Of a stretch of 45,780 nucleotides of DNA, positions 37,380 through 45,310 are shown one piece after another; position 1 is the first letter of the stretch, and every line of letters begins with the position of its first letter. Below the pieces are notes generated by a model. The model had not been told where the DNA came from. It made no database searches and saw only the letters and a program-made list of their open reading frames with translations. The stretch is from a virus. Location: the IMG/VR virus record IMGVR_UViG_3300033150_001590, positions 1 through 45,780 of that record, one strand, 5' to 3'. The position numbers and the translations under genes were made by a program.

Positions 37380-38389
37380 TGTTTCCTCTCCATATATTCA
37401 ATCACTTCTAGGATAGACTCTTCCAAGTTTATCTCCGCCTCAAAACCTAGTAGTTTTGTAGCCTTCGTCGTGTCAGGTATTCTCTTTTGGACGTCATATT
37501 TGTATGACGCGTCTGAAACTGTTATGAATTCCAAATTTGGATTCAGAATTTTCCATACGAATCTCGATAATTCAAGTACAGATGTAGCAACAGATGTAGA
37601 AATATTAAAATCTTCATTCTCGGCTTGTGAACTTTCTAGTGCCATTCTTATGCCTCTGGCAATATCTTTTCCGTTAGTATAACACCTAATCTGATCTCCA
37701 GTTCCCAGAATATGAAGAGGATTTTGACCTTTAAGAATTTTGTTAATAATGTCTGGCAATACATGACTCATCATCAATTTTATATTTCCCGATTGGACTT
37801 TGTGTTCCCCTATCGCGTCTTCTTCTCCGACGCCGACACAGTTAAACGGGCGTATAATTGTGTAAGGAAGTCCATATTGTTCATAAGCTCCTTTGCAAAA
37901 ATATTCAGTAGCTAACTTTTGGAATCCATAGGTACTCAGAGGGGGACTGCATGTTGTAATTTCACTTTCCGGTGTGGGGTGTACTTTGGTATTTTCGAAA
38001 ACCATACTGCTAGACAGGACAAGAATTCTTTTGAGGATCTTTTTTTGGTGTAATTTGATCCCCAAATCAAAAGTTGAAGCTAAAATTCGCTCGTTTGTTG
38101 CTAACAAATCATAAGCATATTTATGAAAATAAGTAATTCCCCCGATCATTGCAGCGCCGGCGACTATATATTCAACATTGTTCAATAAAGGAGGGATATT
38201 ATCTGAATCTATATCTATTATGTCCATTTCAATTAAATTAAAATTAGGATGCTGGTCGTGAGGGCGAGTGATGGGACCATATTTAGAAAAATTGTCTATT
38301 CCCACTACTTGATATCCTCTATTTAAAAATTCAGCGCACAAATATGATCCAATGAATCCCTGGCTTCCAGTAATCAAAATTTTACTCAT
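37376..38389 (-). CDS. Extended SDR nucleotide-sugar epimerase/reductase
   Basis: This 337-aa protein has ILITGSQGFIGSYLCAEFLN, the Gly-rich NAD(P) loop (GxxGxxG), and a later LVLSSSMVFE, then TYGFQKLATEYF, the catalytic YxxxK. This is the extended short-chain dehydrogenase family that includes GDP-fucose synthase, UDP-glucose 4-epimerase and dTDP-glucose dehydratases. The IRPFNCVG and IRCYTNGKDIARG segments resemble epimerase/dehydratase members. It is likely to act on the same 4-keto intermediate as the RmlC-like epimerase. The exact step is not determined. It overlaps both neighbours by 4 bases. Confidence 0.85.
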   Translation of the reverse strand: MSKILITGSQGFIGSYLCAEFLNRGYQVVGIDNFSKYGPITRPHDQHPNFNLIEMDIIDIDSDNIPPLLNNVEYIVAGAAMIGGITYFHKYAYDLLATNERILASTFDLGIKLHQKKILKRILVLSSSMVFENTKVHPTPESEITTCSPPLSTYGFQKLATEYFCKGAYEQYGLPYTIIRPFNCVGVGEEDAIGEHKVQSGNIKLMMSHVLPDIINKILKGQNPLHILGTGDQIRCYTNGKDIARGIRMALESSQAENEDFNISTSVATSVLELSRFVWKILNPNLEFITVSDASYKYDVQKRIPDTTKATKLLGFEAEINLEESILEVIEYMERKQ

Positions 38390-39174
38390 TTTCTCATTCC
38401 CTCAAAAACAGTAGTTCGATATTTGTTGTTTTCATCTAACAGATTCTCAAAAAAGTCTACACCTGTTTTCTGCATCATCTTTGCCATGGCAGAAACGTCT
38501 TTTGGCAAACACATCCCCCCGAATCCTCTAAAGTGATCATTACATTCTAAATAATTCCCATGAATATGTTTTCTCTTAACTACGGCATTTTTTACATTAG
38601 TATAATTAACATTTTGTAATTTACACGCTTCGTAAAAACTATTAGCGAAGATAATTAACATTGCATTGTAGACGTTGTTAAAATATTTACAAAACTCTGC
38701 TTCCGAGGGGGTTAATCTAACAAATTCATCTGGGTATGAGCCATGACAATCTTTAAGTATTTTGAATGTTGTATCATCCATACACCCCAAAATACAAACA
38801 TCATGATTTTCAGTAAAATCTGTAATTGCGCAGCGTTCTCTTAAAAATTCTGGCACAAAACAAATGTTTAATTCTGTCTCTGTTCTTAATCGTTCTGTTG
38901 TGCCCGGGACTACTGTAGATTTAATCGCTACAATTCCAGAATAGCTTAAGTTTTGAAGATTGTGAACAACTTGTTCCACAATAGAAAGGTCGCACGAGCC
39001 GTCCTCACCTCGGGGAGTCGGAACACAGATATAGACTACGTCAGTTCCCAAAACATTTTCTATCTTGGTATCCAACACTATATCGTGAATTGCGACATCA
39101 TGACCCAACAATTCAAAACCAAACTTACAGGCGCCGCCAACGACTCCCGATGATCCTATAACTCCAATTTTCAT
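38386..39174 (-). CDS. Shortened UDP-sugar 6-dehydrogenase-like protein
   Basis: This 262-aa protein resembles UDP-glucose/GDP-mannose dehydrogenases. The N-terminal NAD loop is IGVIGSSGVVGG. The middle contains FVPEFLRERCAITDF and FCKYFNNVYNAMLIIFANSF (Lys/Asn of the active centre). The signature FGGMCLPKD holds the catalytic Cys222. The family usually has ~400-450 residues with a separate C-terminal UDP-binding domain. Here the protein stops about 40 residues after the Cys, so that domain is missing. The frame is closed by a normal stop overlapping the next gene's start. It may be a shortened but active oxidase, a different nucleotide-sugar dehydrogenase, or a remnant. Confidence 0.75.
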   Translation of the reverse strand: MKIGVIGSSGVVGGACKFGFELLGHDVAIHDIVLDTKIENVLGTDVVYICVPTPRGEDGSCDLSIVEQVVHNLQNLSYSGIVAIKSTVVPGTTERLRTETELNICFVPEFLRERCAITDFTENHDVCILGCMDDTTFKILKDCHGSYPDEFVRLTPSEAEFCKYFNNVYNAMLIIFANSFYEACKLQNVNYTNVKNAVVKRKHIHGNYLECNDHFRGFGGMCLPKDVSAMAKMMQKTGVDFFENLLDENNKYRTTVFEGMRK

Positions 39175-40001
39175 TTGTATCCAAGCTCCTTATAGCTCTG
39201 CGGGAGTTTTCCATCTTTAAATTTAAATCTTCTTTTCCAAATTGGAGAAGATTGCTGCCAGTTATTGATATCTAAACGGATTCGGGTTTTTGCGCCTGAC
39301 GCTTGCATATATATTTCATCAAATTTGGGCTTATCCGAAAATGTCTGAGCATCATAAATTGGCCCATGATCCTTGGTCTTATTTACATAGTGATTACAAG
39401 TTGTCGCGTCTGTTTCCGAGTCGAATAGGTGCCCTCCATCAGCCTGTACTCTAAACATAAGATCGTGTAAAGGGTGGTTAATATATTCAAATTGGCAATC
39501 CCATCCGCCAAGCTCCTTAAAATAATCCGTCACCATGAAATGGTGAAGAGAAATTTTATATTCCCTGGGGATACCAAGAAGTTTTAACTCATGATGAAAA
39601 TGTGCTGTCCAAAATCCCATCGGCAGCGTCTGGCCAGAATATAATGCCCCTTCTCGGTAGCGCATATTAATTACGTCCTTTTTTGAACAATTTGCGCGAT
39701 GGAAGTTTACTGCGTTATCAATAGCATCTGGTAGGAAAATGGCATCATCCACGCAATGATACATGTACTCGCCCTCGCATTGCAAAGCTCCAATTTGGGC
39801 TGCTCGGGTAGGGGCGCCATAATCTTTTATCAATTTTACATTACTAAAATGAACCATTTCGGGGGGTAGATCGAAAGGGCTAACCAAGACCAGTTCCCAT
39901 GAATAATTTTTACAAGCATTAAATAAGCTTCCATACATCATTAACCACTGGTGGCTTCTGATTGCCGGCATCAAAATTGAAACATCGTATTTAGATGTCA
40001 T
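39171..40001 (-). CDS. Glycosyltransferase, GT-A fold, paralogue of 36576 gene
   Basis: This 276-aa protein opens KYDVSILMPAIRSHQWLMMY. It has LIKDYGAPTRAAQI, then CVDDAIFLPD with the DD pair. LGGWDCQFE and the closing WQQSSPIWKRRFK follow, all aligning with the 267-aa protein. Compared with the paralogue, the acceptor region between these anchors differs, so it probably uses another acceptor. It overlaps the dehydrogenase-like gene by 4 bases and the GT-B gene by 11. It likely adds sugars to the same glycan. Confidence 0.8.
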   Translation of the reverse strand: MTSKYDVSILMPAIRSHQWLMMYGSLFNACKNYSWELVLVSPFDLPPEMVHFSNVKLIKDYGAPTRAAQIGALQCEGEYMYHCVDDAIFLPDAIDNAVNFHRANCSKKDVINMRYREGALYSGQTLPMGFWTAHFHHELKLLGIPREYKISLHHFMVTDYFKELGGWDCQFEYINHPLHDLMFRVQADGGHLFDSETDATTCNHYVNKTKDHGPIYDAQTFSDKPKFDEIYMQASGAKTRIRLDINNWQQSSPIWKRRFKFKDGKLPQSYKELGYK

Positions 40002-40953
40002 ATCCCACCTCTTTCATAATTGTTTTCCAAAAAACGTTTGCGTTGTATTTTTTCTTATAAATTTCATATCCCCGATCTATGATATAATTCCGTTCTTTTT
40101 CGTTCTCAAGATAATAATTTATTTTTTTCACTAAATCTTCTTCGTCAAGAAACTCAACATAATGAACATTTGGCTTAAGATAGTTTTCAACGGCGCTATT
40201 TTTTCTCTCTAACAAGAGTGATTTGCTGGCTAAAACTTCCCATACTCGACCTTTACACTGGTCGTAGCCAGAGGGCCCTTCGGGAAAATTAAGACTAATT
40301 TTGCTACTTCTCATTAATTCAGCGTAATGTTTGGGACTTAGCGCTTCTTCTCTCTGTCCCCCTCCAATGTGGATTGGAATTGTATTAGTAACTAAATAGG
40401 TTAAATATTTTTGTCTCTCTGCATAGCGAGGGGACCCTAAAAAACTAACATCGATGTTTTGTTCCTCCGAAGGATAATACAACCCTTCGTCTTGGGGGGC
40501 CCATAGCCAAATTAAATTTTTAATATCATCCGATATATTTTTCTCTGATCCCCAGCAAACGTGTAAGTCTGCGAATCCTTGATTGTTTAATTTTTTAATC
40601 TCAGGAATTCCCCAACTGTCGAAAACGTCAGGCCACATAAATATTGTTTTGCACCCAGTATTCTTAATATGCTGGTAACTCTCTTCTGTTGGGTTGAGGT
40701 GTGATTTTCCTAATAGAGAAAAGATAACCAGATCAGGATTTATTTTGTCTATTAGCGTTGGCAAGAATCCATCAATATGCTTTTTCTTTATTAATGAATA
40801 TTCATCCATATGTACAATATCAAATTTAGTATTTGGAGATACTGTTTTCAAGGTTCGAAATAAATTATGATAATTATTTGTGAGGCCCTTTTTTGGATCA
40901 GCATCACACCATTTTTCTGTTACAAATAAAACTTTTGGATTATTTTTCTCCAT
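39991..40953 (-). CDS. Glycosyltransferase, GT-B fold (CgeB/family-1-like)
   Basis: This 320-aa protein starts at the ATG at 40953, chosen because GGAG lies 6 bases upstream; the frame is open upstream to 41043 but only through the gene before it. The N-terminal Rossmann half carries KVLFVTEKWCDA. The C-terminal half carries ISLNFPEGPSGYDQCKGRVW and EVLASKSLLLE, typical of the CgeB/Glyco_trans_1_2 branch, where a G-R-x-(W/F)-E-x-L-A segment binds the nucleotide donor. A further HYAELMRSS stretch belongs to the same fold. It overlaps the TPP beta gene by 14 bases. It is the only GT-B enzyme among the cluster's transferases. Confidence 0.8.
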   Translation of the reverse strand: MEKNNPKVLFVTEKWCDADPKKGLTNNYHNLFRTLKTVSPNTKFDIVHMDEYSLIKKKHIDGFLPTLIDKINPDLVIFSLLGKSHLNPTEESYQHIKNTGCKTIFMWPDVFDSWGIPEIKKLNNQGFADLHVCWGSEKNISDDIKNLIWLWAPQDEGLYYPSEEQNIDVSFLGSPRYAERQKYLTYLVTNTIPIHIGGGQREEALSPKHYAELMRSSKISLNFPEGPSGYDQCKGRVWEVLASKSLLLERKNSAVENYLKPNVHYVEFLDEEDLVKKINYYLENEKERNYIIDRGYEIYKKKYNANVFWKTIMKEVGYDI

Positions 40954-41479
40954 AATAATCTCCATATTCCACAACGATGGTGCTTTTACCATCGGTTCTG
41001 TTGTATGCCTTGCGATATGCTGGGAAAATATCTTTAGGGTCATCGCATCTTATCACCTCAATATTTCTTAACATGCCCCGAAACACTTGAGTAAAATCTC
41101 CAGTATGCTGGACTTGAGGATTAAGCGGTCTCTCTGACCCTATTCCTACGCGGATTATAACTTTAGGAATATATTCTCCATGAGAGAATTCCTTCATTCT
41201 ATCGAGGTGATTAACTAATTGGTTAATTGCTAATAGTAAAAAATTCCATCGTGGATAGATACTAATAGGGACTGATCCGTTAAGAGCTAGCCCATTAGTG
41301 ATCCCCATTTGCATTTCTTCGTCGACGGGCATCTCTAATAATTTTTCTCTCGGAACGTTTATGAGGGTGTTTGTCATTGATGTTCCTTTATACTCTACCG
41401 CTTGGCCTAAAAATATTGTATCTGGCTGATCTCCCAGCCATCTCATTGATTTTTCTAGTTCATCAAAATAGTTACCCAT
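40940..41479 (-). CDS. TPP enzyme, beta (pyrimidine-binding) subunit, minimal
   Basis: This 179-aa protein corresponds to the pyrimidine domain of transketolase / 2-oxoacid dehydrogenase E1-beta: FLGQAVEYKG, then LLEMPVDEEMQMGITNGLAL (Glu activating the TPP pyrimidine) and RVGIGSERPLNPQVQHTGD. The C-terminal transketolase domain (~130 aa) that full-length E1-beta has is absent. The start overlaps the alpha gene stop in TAATG, so the two subunits are probably made together. A small alpha/beta TPP pair in a sugar cluster suggests a decarboxylating or ketol-transfer step rather than a full dehydrogenase complex. Confidence 0.85.
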   Translation of the reverse strand: MGNYFDELEKSMRWLGDQPDTIFLGQAVEYKGTSMTNTLINVPREKLLEMPVDEEMQMGITNGLALNGSVPISIYPRWNFLLLAINQLVNHLDRMKEFSHGEYIPKVIIRVGIGSERPLNPQVQHTGDFTQVFRGMLRNIEVIRCDDPKDIFPAYRKAYNRTDGKSTIVVEYGDYYGEK

Positions 41480-42090
41480 TAGAATTGCACTCTCTTTCCC
41501 GCGCCGGCGTGCGGATATTTATCTAACTTATATTTATAATATGTAATATATTCATCATTAATACCTTCGTATGTTAACTTTTCTTGATTCCAAGTTTCTC
41601 TAGTGTTTGTGCAGACAGATTTGCCGTTGTCTTCAATAATAAAATGAATTGGGAGTTTATGGTTACGCGCATATTTAATGCATTCATGAGCAACACCAGT
41701 TTCGGAAGTCATTTCTCCTATAAAACAATATACTTTGTTAGTGCCCCCTTCACGTTTGATTCCCAATGCTATTCCTGTAGCGATGGGGAGGGTCCCGGTA
41801 ACGATACCAGAACAAAATACGCGCTGCTTTTTAAAACAAAGAGAAATTGATCGACCCTGAAGAATCGCGTCTTTTAATGTATCTTTAGGAACCCCTTTCA
41901 ATAAACACTGATAATGACTTCTCCACGAACAAAGAACCCAGTCTTCTGGACCTATATTATTATCTCTAAATACCTTTATAATTTGATTTTCATTTCCGTG
42001 GTAAAGGTGGACTGGGGCCCTGATCATTGCTGCGTCGAAACATGTGGCCATTTCTGTTTCAAATTTAATCAACTCTTCTTTTGTTAACAT
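41479..42090 (-). CDS. TPP enzyme, alpha (pyrophosphate-binding) subunit, minimal
   Basis: This 203-aa protein matches the diphosphate-binding domain of E1-alpha. The TPP signature starts GEM (residues 125-127) and ends EDN (153-155), the usual GDG...N(N) spacing with the first Asp replaced by Glu. WRSHYQCLLKGVP and SGIVTGTLPIATGIALGI are also typical. Natural E1-alpha chains are ~320-400 aa, so this is a stripped-down form. The beta partner follows at once. Downstream chemistry could be an acyloin or branched-chain sugar addition, as in other TPP sugar enzymes. The consensus promoter at 42112-42140 lies immediately upstream; the ribosome site (GAGAA) is weak. Confidence 0.85.
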   Translation of the reverse strand: MLTKEELIKFETEMATCFDAAMIRAPVHLYHGNENQIIKVFRDNNIGPEDWVLCSWRSHYQCLLKGVPKDTLKDAILQGRSISLCFKKQRVFCSGIVTGTLPIATGIALGIKREGGTNKVYCFIGEMTSETGVAHECIKYARNHKLPIHFIIEDNGKSVCTNTRETWNQEKLTYEGINDEYITYYKYKLDKYPHAGAGKRVQF

Positions 42091-42111
42091 CTAATTCTCG
42101 TTCTTATATAT

Positions 42112-42140
42112 AATATAACATTTTTTTGAATGCTTGTCAA
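42112..42140 (-). promoter_or_regulatory. Consensus sigma70-type promoter
   Basis: On the minus strand TTGACA (42140-42135) is followed after 17 bases by TATATT (42117-42112), preceded by TG one base upstream (extended -10, TGTTATATT). It lies in the 67-base gap between the radical SAM gene and the TPP alpha gene, and would transcribe the glycan genes from 42090 down to 29407. The -35 box lies within the 9-base palindrome CTTGACAAG. The leader to the ATG at 42090 is short. Confidence 0.8.
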
Positions 42141-42157
42141 GTATTATTTTGATTTTT

Positions 42158-43666
42158 TTAATCTCCCAGCAATTTTCGTTTAAGCTTAATTTTTGTCATA
42201 TTTTTAATATCTAGCCGGATTTTTAAACCATATTTTTCTTCAATCATTCTAAGATATTTCTCATCTTTATAATATGTGTTAAAAGCTTCATCTCGGAATC
42301 GCAAGACCTCAGATGACGAAATGTGTTTTGTAGAGAGCGGGGTAGTTTCATAAGAATGCTGAGAATATCCCACGAAGGTATCGGGGAGGGCCCAGCCTTC
42401 TCGGAGAGCATCTAAGTATAGTTTGGAGCCCGGGTAGGCCATGGTAGAATAAAAATTAGCAAATTCACAATTAAGCTCTTGAGCCATATTTAAAGTATCC
42501 TGCATAGTTTCAATATTATCTTCCGGTAATCCAAAAATATAATTTCCAATAACACTAATTCCCGCGTTTTGTATCTTGTCAACTAAGTCTTGTATTTTAA
42601 TATCAGAAAACACTCCCTTTATGACATCTTTTCTGACTTCTGTATTTCCAGATTCAATTCCCAAAGCCAACCAATTAATCCCTGCTTTTTTAAGAGTTTC
42701 TAAATATTCTTCTTTAACTGTGTCGATACGAGCATATGCCCATATATTAAAATTATACCCGCGATCTATAATCAGGTTACAAAGTTTAAGGAAGTGATCT
42801 TTATTTAATACGAACATTTCATCAGCTAATTTGATATTTTTAATTCCCATATTATGCAAAGTATCGAATTCAGTAATCATGAACTCCGGATCCCAGAATC
42901 TAAATTTATTTCTCCCGTAATCCCAATTTTCTAAATTATTATTTCCGAAAGGGGCGTTAATACAACAAAAACTACATCTGAATGGGCATCCCAGACTCGT
43001 GTACAGAGAGGCAAAAGAATATCTGTCTCCGCCATTTGTCATGGCATGCCAGTTAGAAGTGCGATATTTTTCCATTGGTAGGAGATCCCAAGCCATACCG
43101 GGCAGTTCTGTTGCGAGTTCTTCCTGTGGTATTAATGGTGCGGGCTTCGTATAACAAACAACGCCCTCATTCTGATACCATAGTCCGGGGACAGTTCTTA
43201 GTTCTTCCATATTATTCATATTTATGCTTAAAAGTCTTTTTATAGTATGGGGGCCCTCGCCCTGACAAACAAAATCGGCTTGCTCCTCTTCAATAGTGTT
43301 TCTCGCTACGGCTGATGGGTGTAACCCTAGTAAAATTATTTTGAATTTGGGATTATTTTTTTTTAAACTTTCTATTAATAATCTTGCACCGACCATGTTT
43401 TGTGTGGAAGCAGACGGTTGCTGTCCATAAACCACGATTGCAACCAATCTTGGATTGAATTCTAGAATAGAACGGGAAGATTCTTCCGCAGTTATTCTCT
43501 CTACTTCGCAATCCAAAATTTTAACAGAAAAGCCATTCTTAAGCGAGTTTTTTGCCAAAAGGGCTGCCCAGATAGGTGGCTCAAAGGCTGAGTACTCTTT
43601 ACTCAATTCTTGATATATCAGTGGCGCGCCGTTAGGATGTACAAATAATATGTCTAGTTGTTTCAT
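42158..43666 (-). CDS. B12-binding-type radical SAM enzyme
   Basis: This 502-aa protein has an N-terminal ~160 residues that look like a cobalamin-binding Rossmann domain (DILFVHPNGAPLIY, then VAIVVYGQQPS and KIILLGLHPSA). From ~215 a radical SAM barrel carries SLGCPFRCSFCC, with C227, C231 and C234 holding the 4Fe-4S cluster; the later GIESGNTEVRKDV supports SAM binding. Such enzymes methylate unactivated carbons or rearrange carbon skeletons, often in natural-product and lipid pathways. The base-off His motif is not seen, as in several class B members. The gene lies just upstream of the 42,112-42,140 promoter. Substrate unknown. Confidence 0.85.
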   Translation of the reverse strand: MKQLDILFVHPNGAPLIYQELSKEYSAFEPPIWAALLAKNSLKNGFSVKILDCEVERITAEESSRSILEFNPRLVAIVVYGQQPSASTQNMVGARLLIESLKKNNPKFKIILLGLHPSAVARNTIEEEQADFVCQGEGPHTIKRLLSINMNNMEELRTVPGLWYQNEGVVCYTKPAPLIPQEELATELPGMAWDLLPMEKYRTSNWHAMTNGGDRYSFASLYTSLGCPFRCSFCCINAPFGNNNLENWDYGRNKFRFWDPEFMITEFDTLHNMGIKNIKLADEMFVLNKDHFLKLCNLIIDRGYNFNIWAYARIDTVKEEYLETLKKAGINWLALGIESGNTEVRKDVIKGVFSDIKIQDLVDKIQNAGISVIGNYIFGLPEDNIETMQDTLNMAQELNCEFANFYSTMAYPGSKLYLDALREGWALPDTFVGYSQHSYETTPLSTKHISSSEVLRFRDEAFNTYYKDEKYLRMIEEKYGLKIRLDIKNMTKIKLKRKLLGD

Positions 43667-43675
43667 TTTTTACTC

Positions 43676-44608
43676 TTAATAGTTAGCATACCAAGGCGAT
43701 TCTATGATAGAATAAGCCGTGATCAATTGACGAATTCCGTCATCTAAATTATATTTACATTTATAGCCTTTTTTATATATTTTATCGCTACTAACAATAT
43801 AATCGCGGGTATCTGGATCACTATTAATTTCCGCCCTTATGATTTCGAGTGGCAAGTGGTCTTTAATTTTTTCAGCTAATTGTAATTTGTTCATATTCAG
43901 TTTATCATTTCCAAGGTTGTATGTTTGGTTTTTACACTCGCTCCAGTTATTAAGTATAAACATAAATCCTCGACATACATCATGTAGGTGTACATAATTT
44001 CTCATGAAATCACACTCGTATAATACTAAAACTTTATCTCTCAAGGTTCTAAGTACAAAATTATTGACCAGTAAATCAGTTCTCATTCTTGATCCGGGGC
44101 CAAACACCGTTGCCAGTCTGAATGTAACATGATTATTTGCCCTTTGATAATCTTTTTCAGCAGCGACCTTGGTGCGCCCGTAAAGGGAAATAGGGTTGAG
44201 TGGGGAATCTTCTGTACACACAGATCCATCGACGCTGACTCCATACCCGGAATTAGTACAAGGATATATAACTTTTTGATTTGGCCGTTTTGTTTCTGCG
44301 ATCCAAGTATTTACATCGTGGTTAATTTCTTGTGCTGATCTAGGGTCCTCATCGCAGAGGGGAAATCCGACGAGGGCAGCTAGTGGTATAATAATATCCG
44401 CGTCTTTCATTAATTTTGACATTAAATTCTTATTTCGGACGTCGCCCTTAATAAAATTAAAATTTGGATTATTTGTGTATCTTAATAGAGACGTCGGGTC
44501 ATACATTAGATTATCAATTACTTCTACTAAATATCCATCTTCTAGTAAATAATTTATTAATTCACTCCCAATATACCCCGCTCCACCAGTTATTAATACT
44601 GTACTCAT
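43676..44608 (-). CDS. Extended SDR nucleotide-sugar epimerase/dehydratase
   Basis: This 310-aa protein starts at the ATG at 44608, with a strong GGGAGG 6 bases upstream; it overlaps the preceding stop in ATGA. TVLITGGAGYIGSELINYLL is the NAD loop, CTNSGYGVSVDG contains the Ser-Gly-Tyr-Gly site, and YGRTKVAAEKD is the YxxxK catalytic pair. RNYVHLHDVCRGF is typical of UDP-glucose 4-epimerase/GDP-sugar dehydratase relatives. It probably makes or interconverts one nucleotide sugar for this cluster. It lies upstream of the radical SAM gene with a 9-base gap. Confidence 0.85.
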   Translation of the reverse strand: MSTVLITGGAGYIGSELINYLLEDGYLVEVIDNLMYDPTSLLRYTNNPNFNFIKGDVRNKNLMSKLMKDADIIIPLAALVGFPLCDEDPRSAQEINHDVNTWIAETKRPNQKVIYPCTNSGYGVSVDGSVCTEDSPLNPISLYGRTKVAAEKDYQRANNHVTFRLATVFGPGSRMRTDLLVNNFVLRTLRDKVLVLYECDFMRNYVHLHDVCRGFMFILNNWSECKNQTYNLGNDKLNMNKLQLAEKIKDHLPLEIIRAEINSDPDTRDYIVSSDKIYKKGYKCKYNLDDGIRQLITAYSIIESPWYANY

Positions 44609-44904
44609 TTTATCCTCCCAATTAACATATCTTTTAACATAACCCAATCACACATTTTTGCCCAAACTGGGTTTGAAAAAGCGGCGGGAATATTCTTTTC
44701 AAAAAAGAAATGGCCGGCCCAAGCAAATGGGTAAACTATGAAAGGAGCCAGTATTAAAAGATATAAATATCCGCTATAAAGGGTCATTGTTATGTAAACT
44801 ACCGTAGCTAACTGCCCAAAAGCGTGTAGCCGGCGGCACCATTTATTTTGATGTAGGGTTAAATAGTATTTATAATATTCCCCGAATGTCATTTTTTTAT
44901 TCAT
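44605..44904 (-). CDS. Mpo1/DUF962-like membrane protein
   Basis: This 99-aa protein starts at the ATG at 44904, which overlaps the previous stop by 8 bases; an ATG four codons later is also possible. EYYKYYLTLHQNKWCRRLHA is followed by two hydrophobic stretches (residues ~33-45 and 47-62). Then come WAGHFFFEKNIPAAFSNPVW and a LKDMLIGRIK tail, the characteristic DUF962/YGL010w pattern. His18, His27 and His65 are the likely iron ligands. Yeast Mpo1 is an Fe(II)-dependent dioxygenase that shortens 2-hydroxy fatty acids by one carbon; bacterial members are small and uncharacterised. In this cluster, it may modify an acyl chain that is later activated by the FAAL. That link is a hypothesis. Confidence 0.8.
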   Translation of the reverse strand: MNKKMTFGEYYKYYLTLHQNKWCRRLHAFGQLATVVYITMTLYSGYLYLLILAPFIVYPFAWAGHFFFEKNIPAAFSNPVWAKMCDWVMLKDMLIGRIK

Positions 44905-45310
44905 CCCAGCTAATTTCCCAGTCTTTAAAGTCTGCGGCGAGGCAATCAATCTTATAATCTTTTCTTCCGCCAGATAATTCTTGTATTTTATTTTTTGCAG
45001 TATTTCTGATGCCATTTAGCCCGTGTGTAAGTTCGAGATTATTTCCATCTTTAATCCCTTTTCTATAGTTTGTCTCATTATGCCAAATATGCAAATTCAT
45101 TTGAGATAAAACAACTATAGCCCTTAAGGATTTGGCATCCATTATAATTTCTTTATCCGCGAGCAGAAGATCAATATCATGTAGAATATTTTCAATCTCT
45201 CTAGAATATTCCTCTTTGTGCTCGACTATAAAGACTTCTTTTAATTGAGCTATTGATAATCTGTCTATCAGTTCAGAAAGAGTTGGTAAGTATTTTCTTT
45301 GGTTTTTCAT
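44897..45310 (-). CDS. Conserved helical protein of glycan clusters, unknown function
   Basis: This 137-aa protein contains LPTLSELIDRLSIAQLKEVF near the start and a later LSQMNLHIWHNETNYRKGIK. Uncharacterised proteins with a similar PT...L.DRL...NLK.WH layout occur in marine phage and bacterial gene clusters for surface sugars, and I know no function for them. It is helical, has no membrane segment and no visible catalytic motif. It overlaps the truncated glycosyltransferase upstream by 4 bases and the Mpo1-like gene by 8. A scaffold or regulatory role is conceivable but not supported by sequence. Confidence 0.65.
   Translation of the reverse strand: MKNQRKYLPTLSELIDRLSIAQLKEVFIVEHKEEYSREIENILHDIDLLLADKEIIMDAKSLRAIVVLSQMNLHIWHNETNYRKGIKDGNNLELTHGLNGIRNTAKNKIQELSGGRKDYKIDCLAADFKDWEISWDE

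Noticed and set aside
40954-41043. N-terminal extension of the GT-B glycosyltransferase
   Set aside because: The extra 30 residues lie inside the TPP beta gene and have no ribosome site; the ATG at 40953 has GGAG at the right distance.
44905-45015. Longer N-terminus for the Mpo1-like protein
   Set aside because: It would overlap the 137-aa gene by over 110 bases, and DUF962 proteins normally begin shortly before the FGEYY-type segment.
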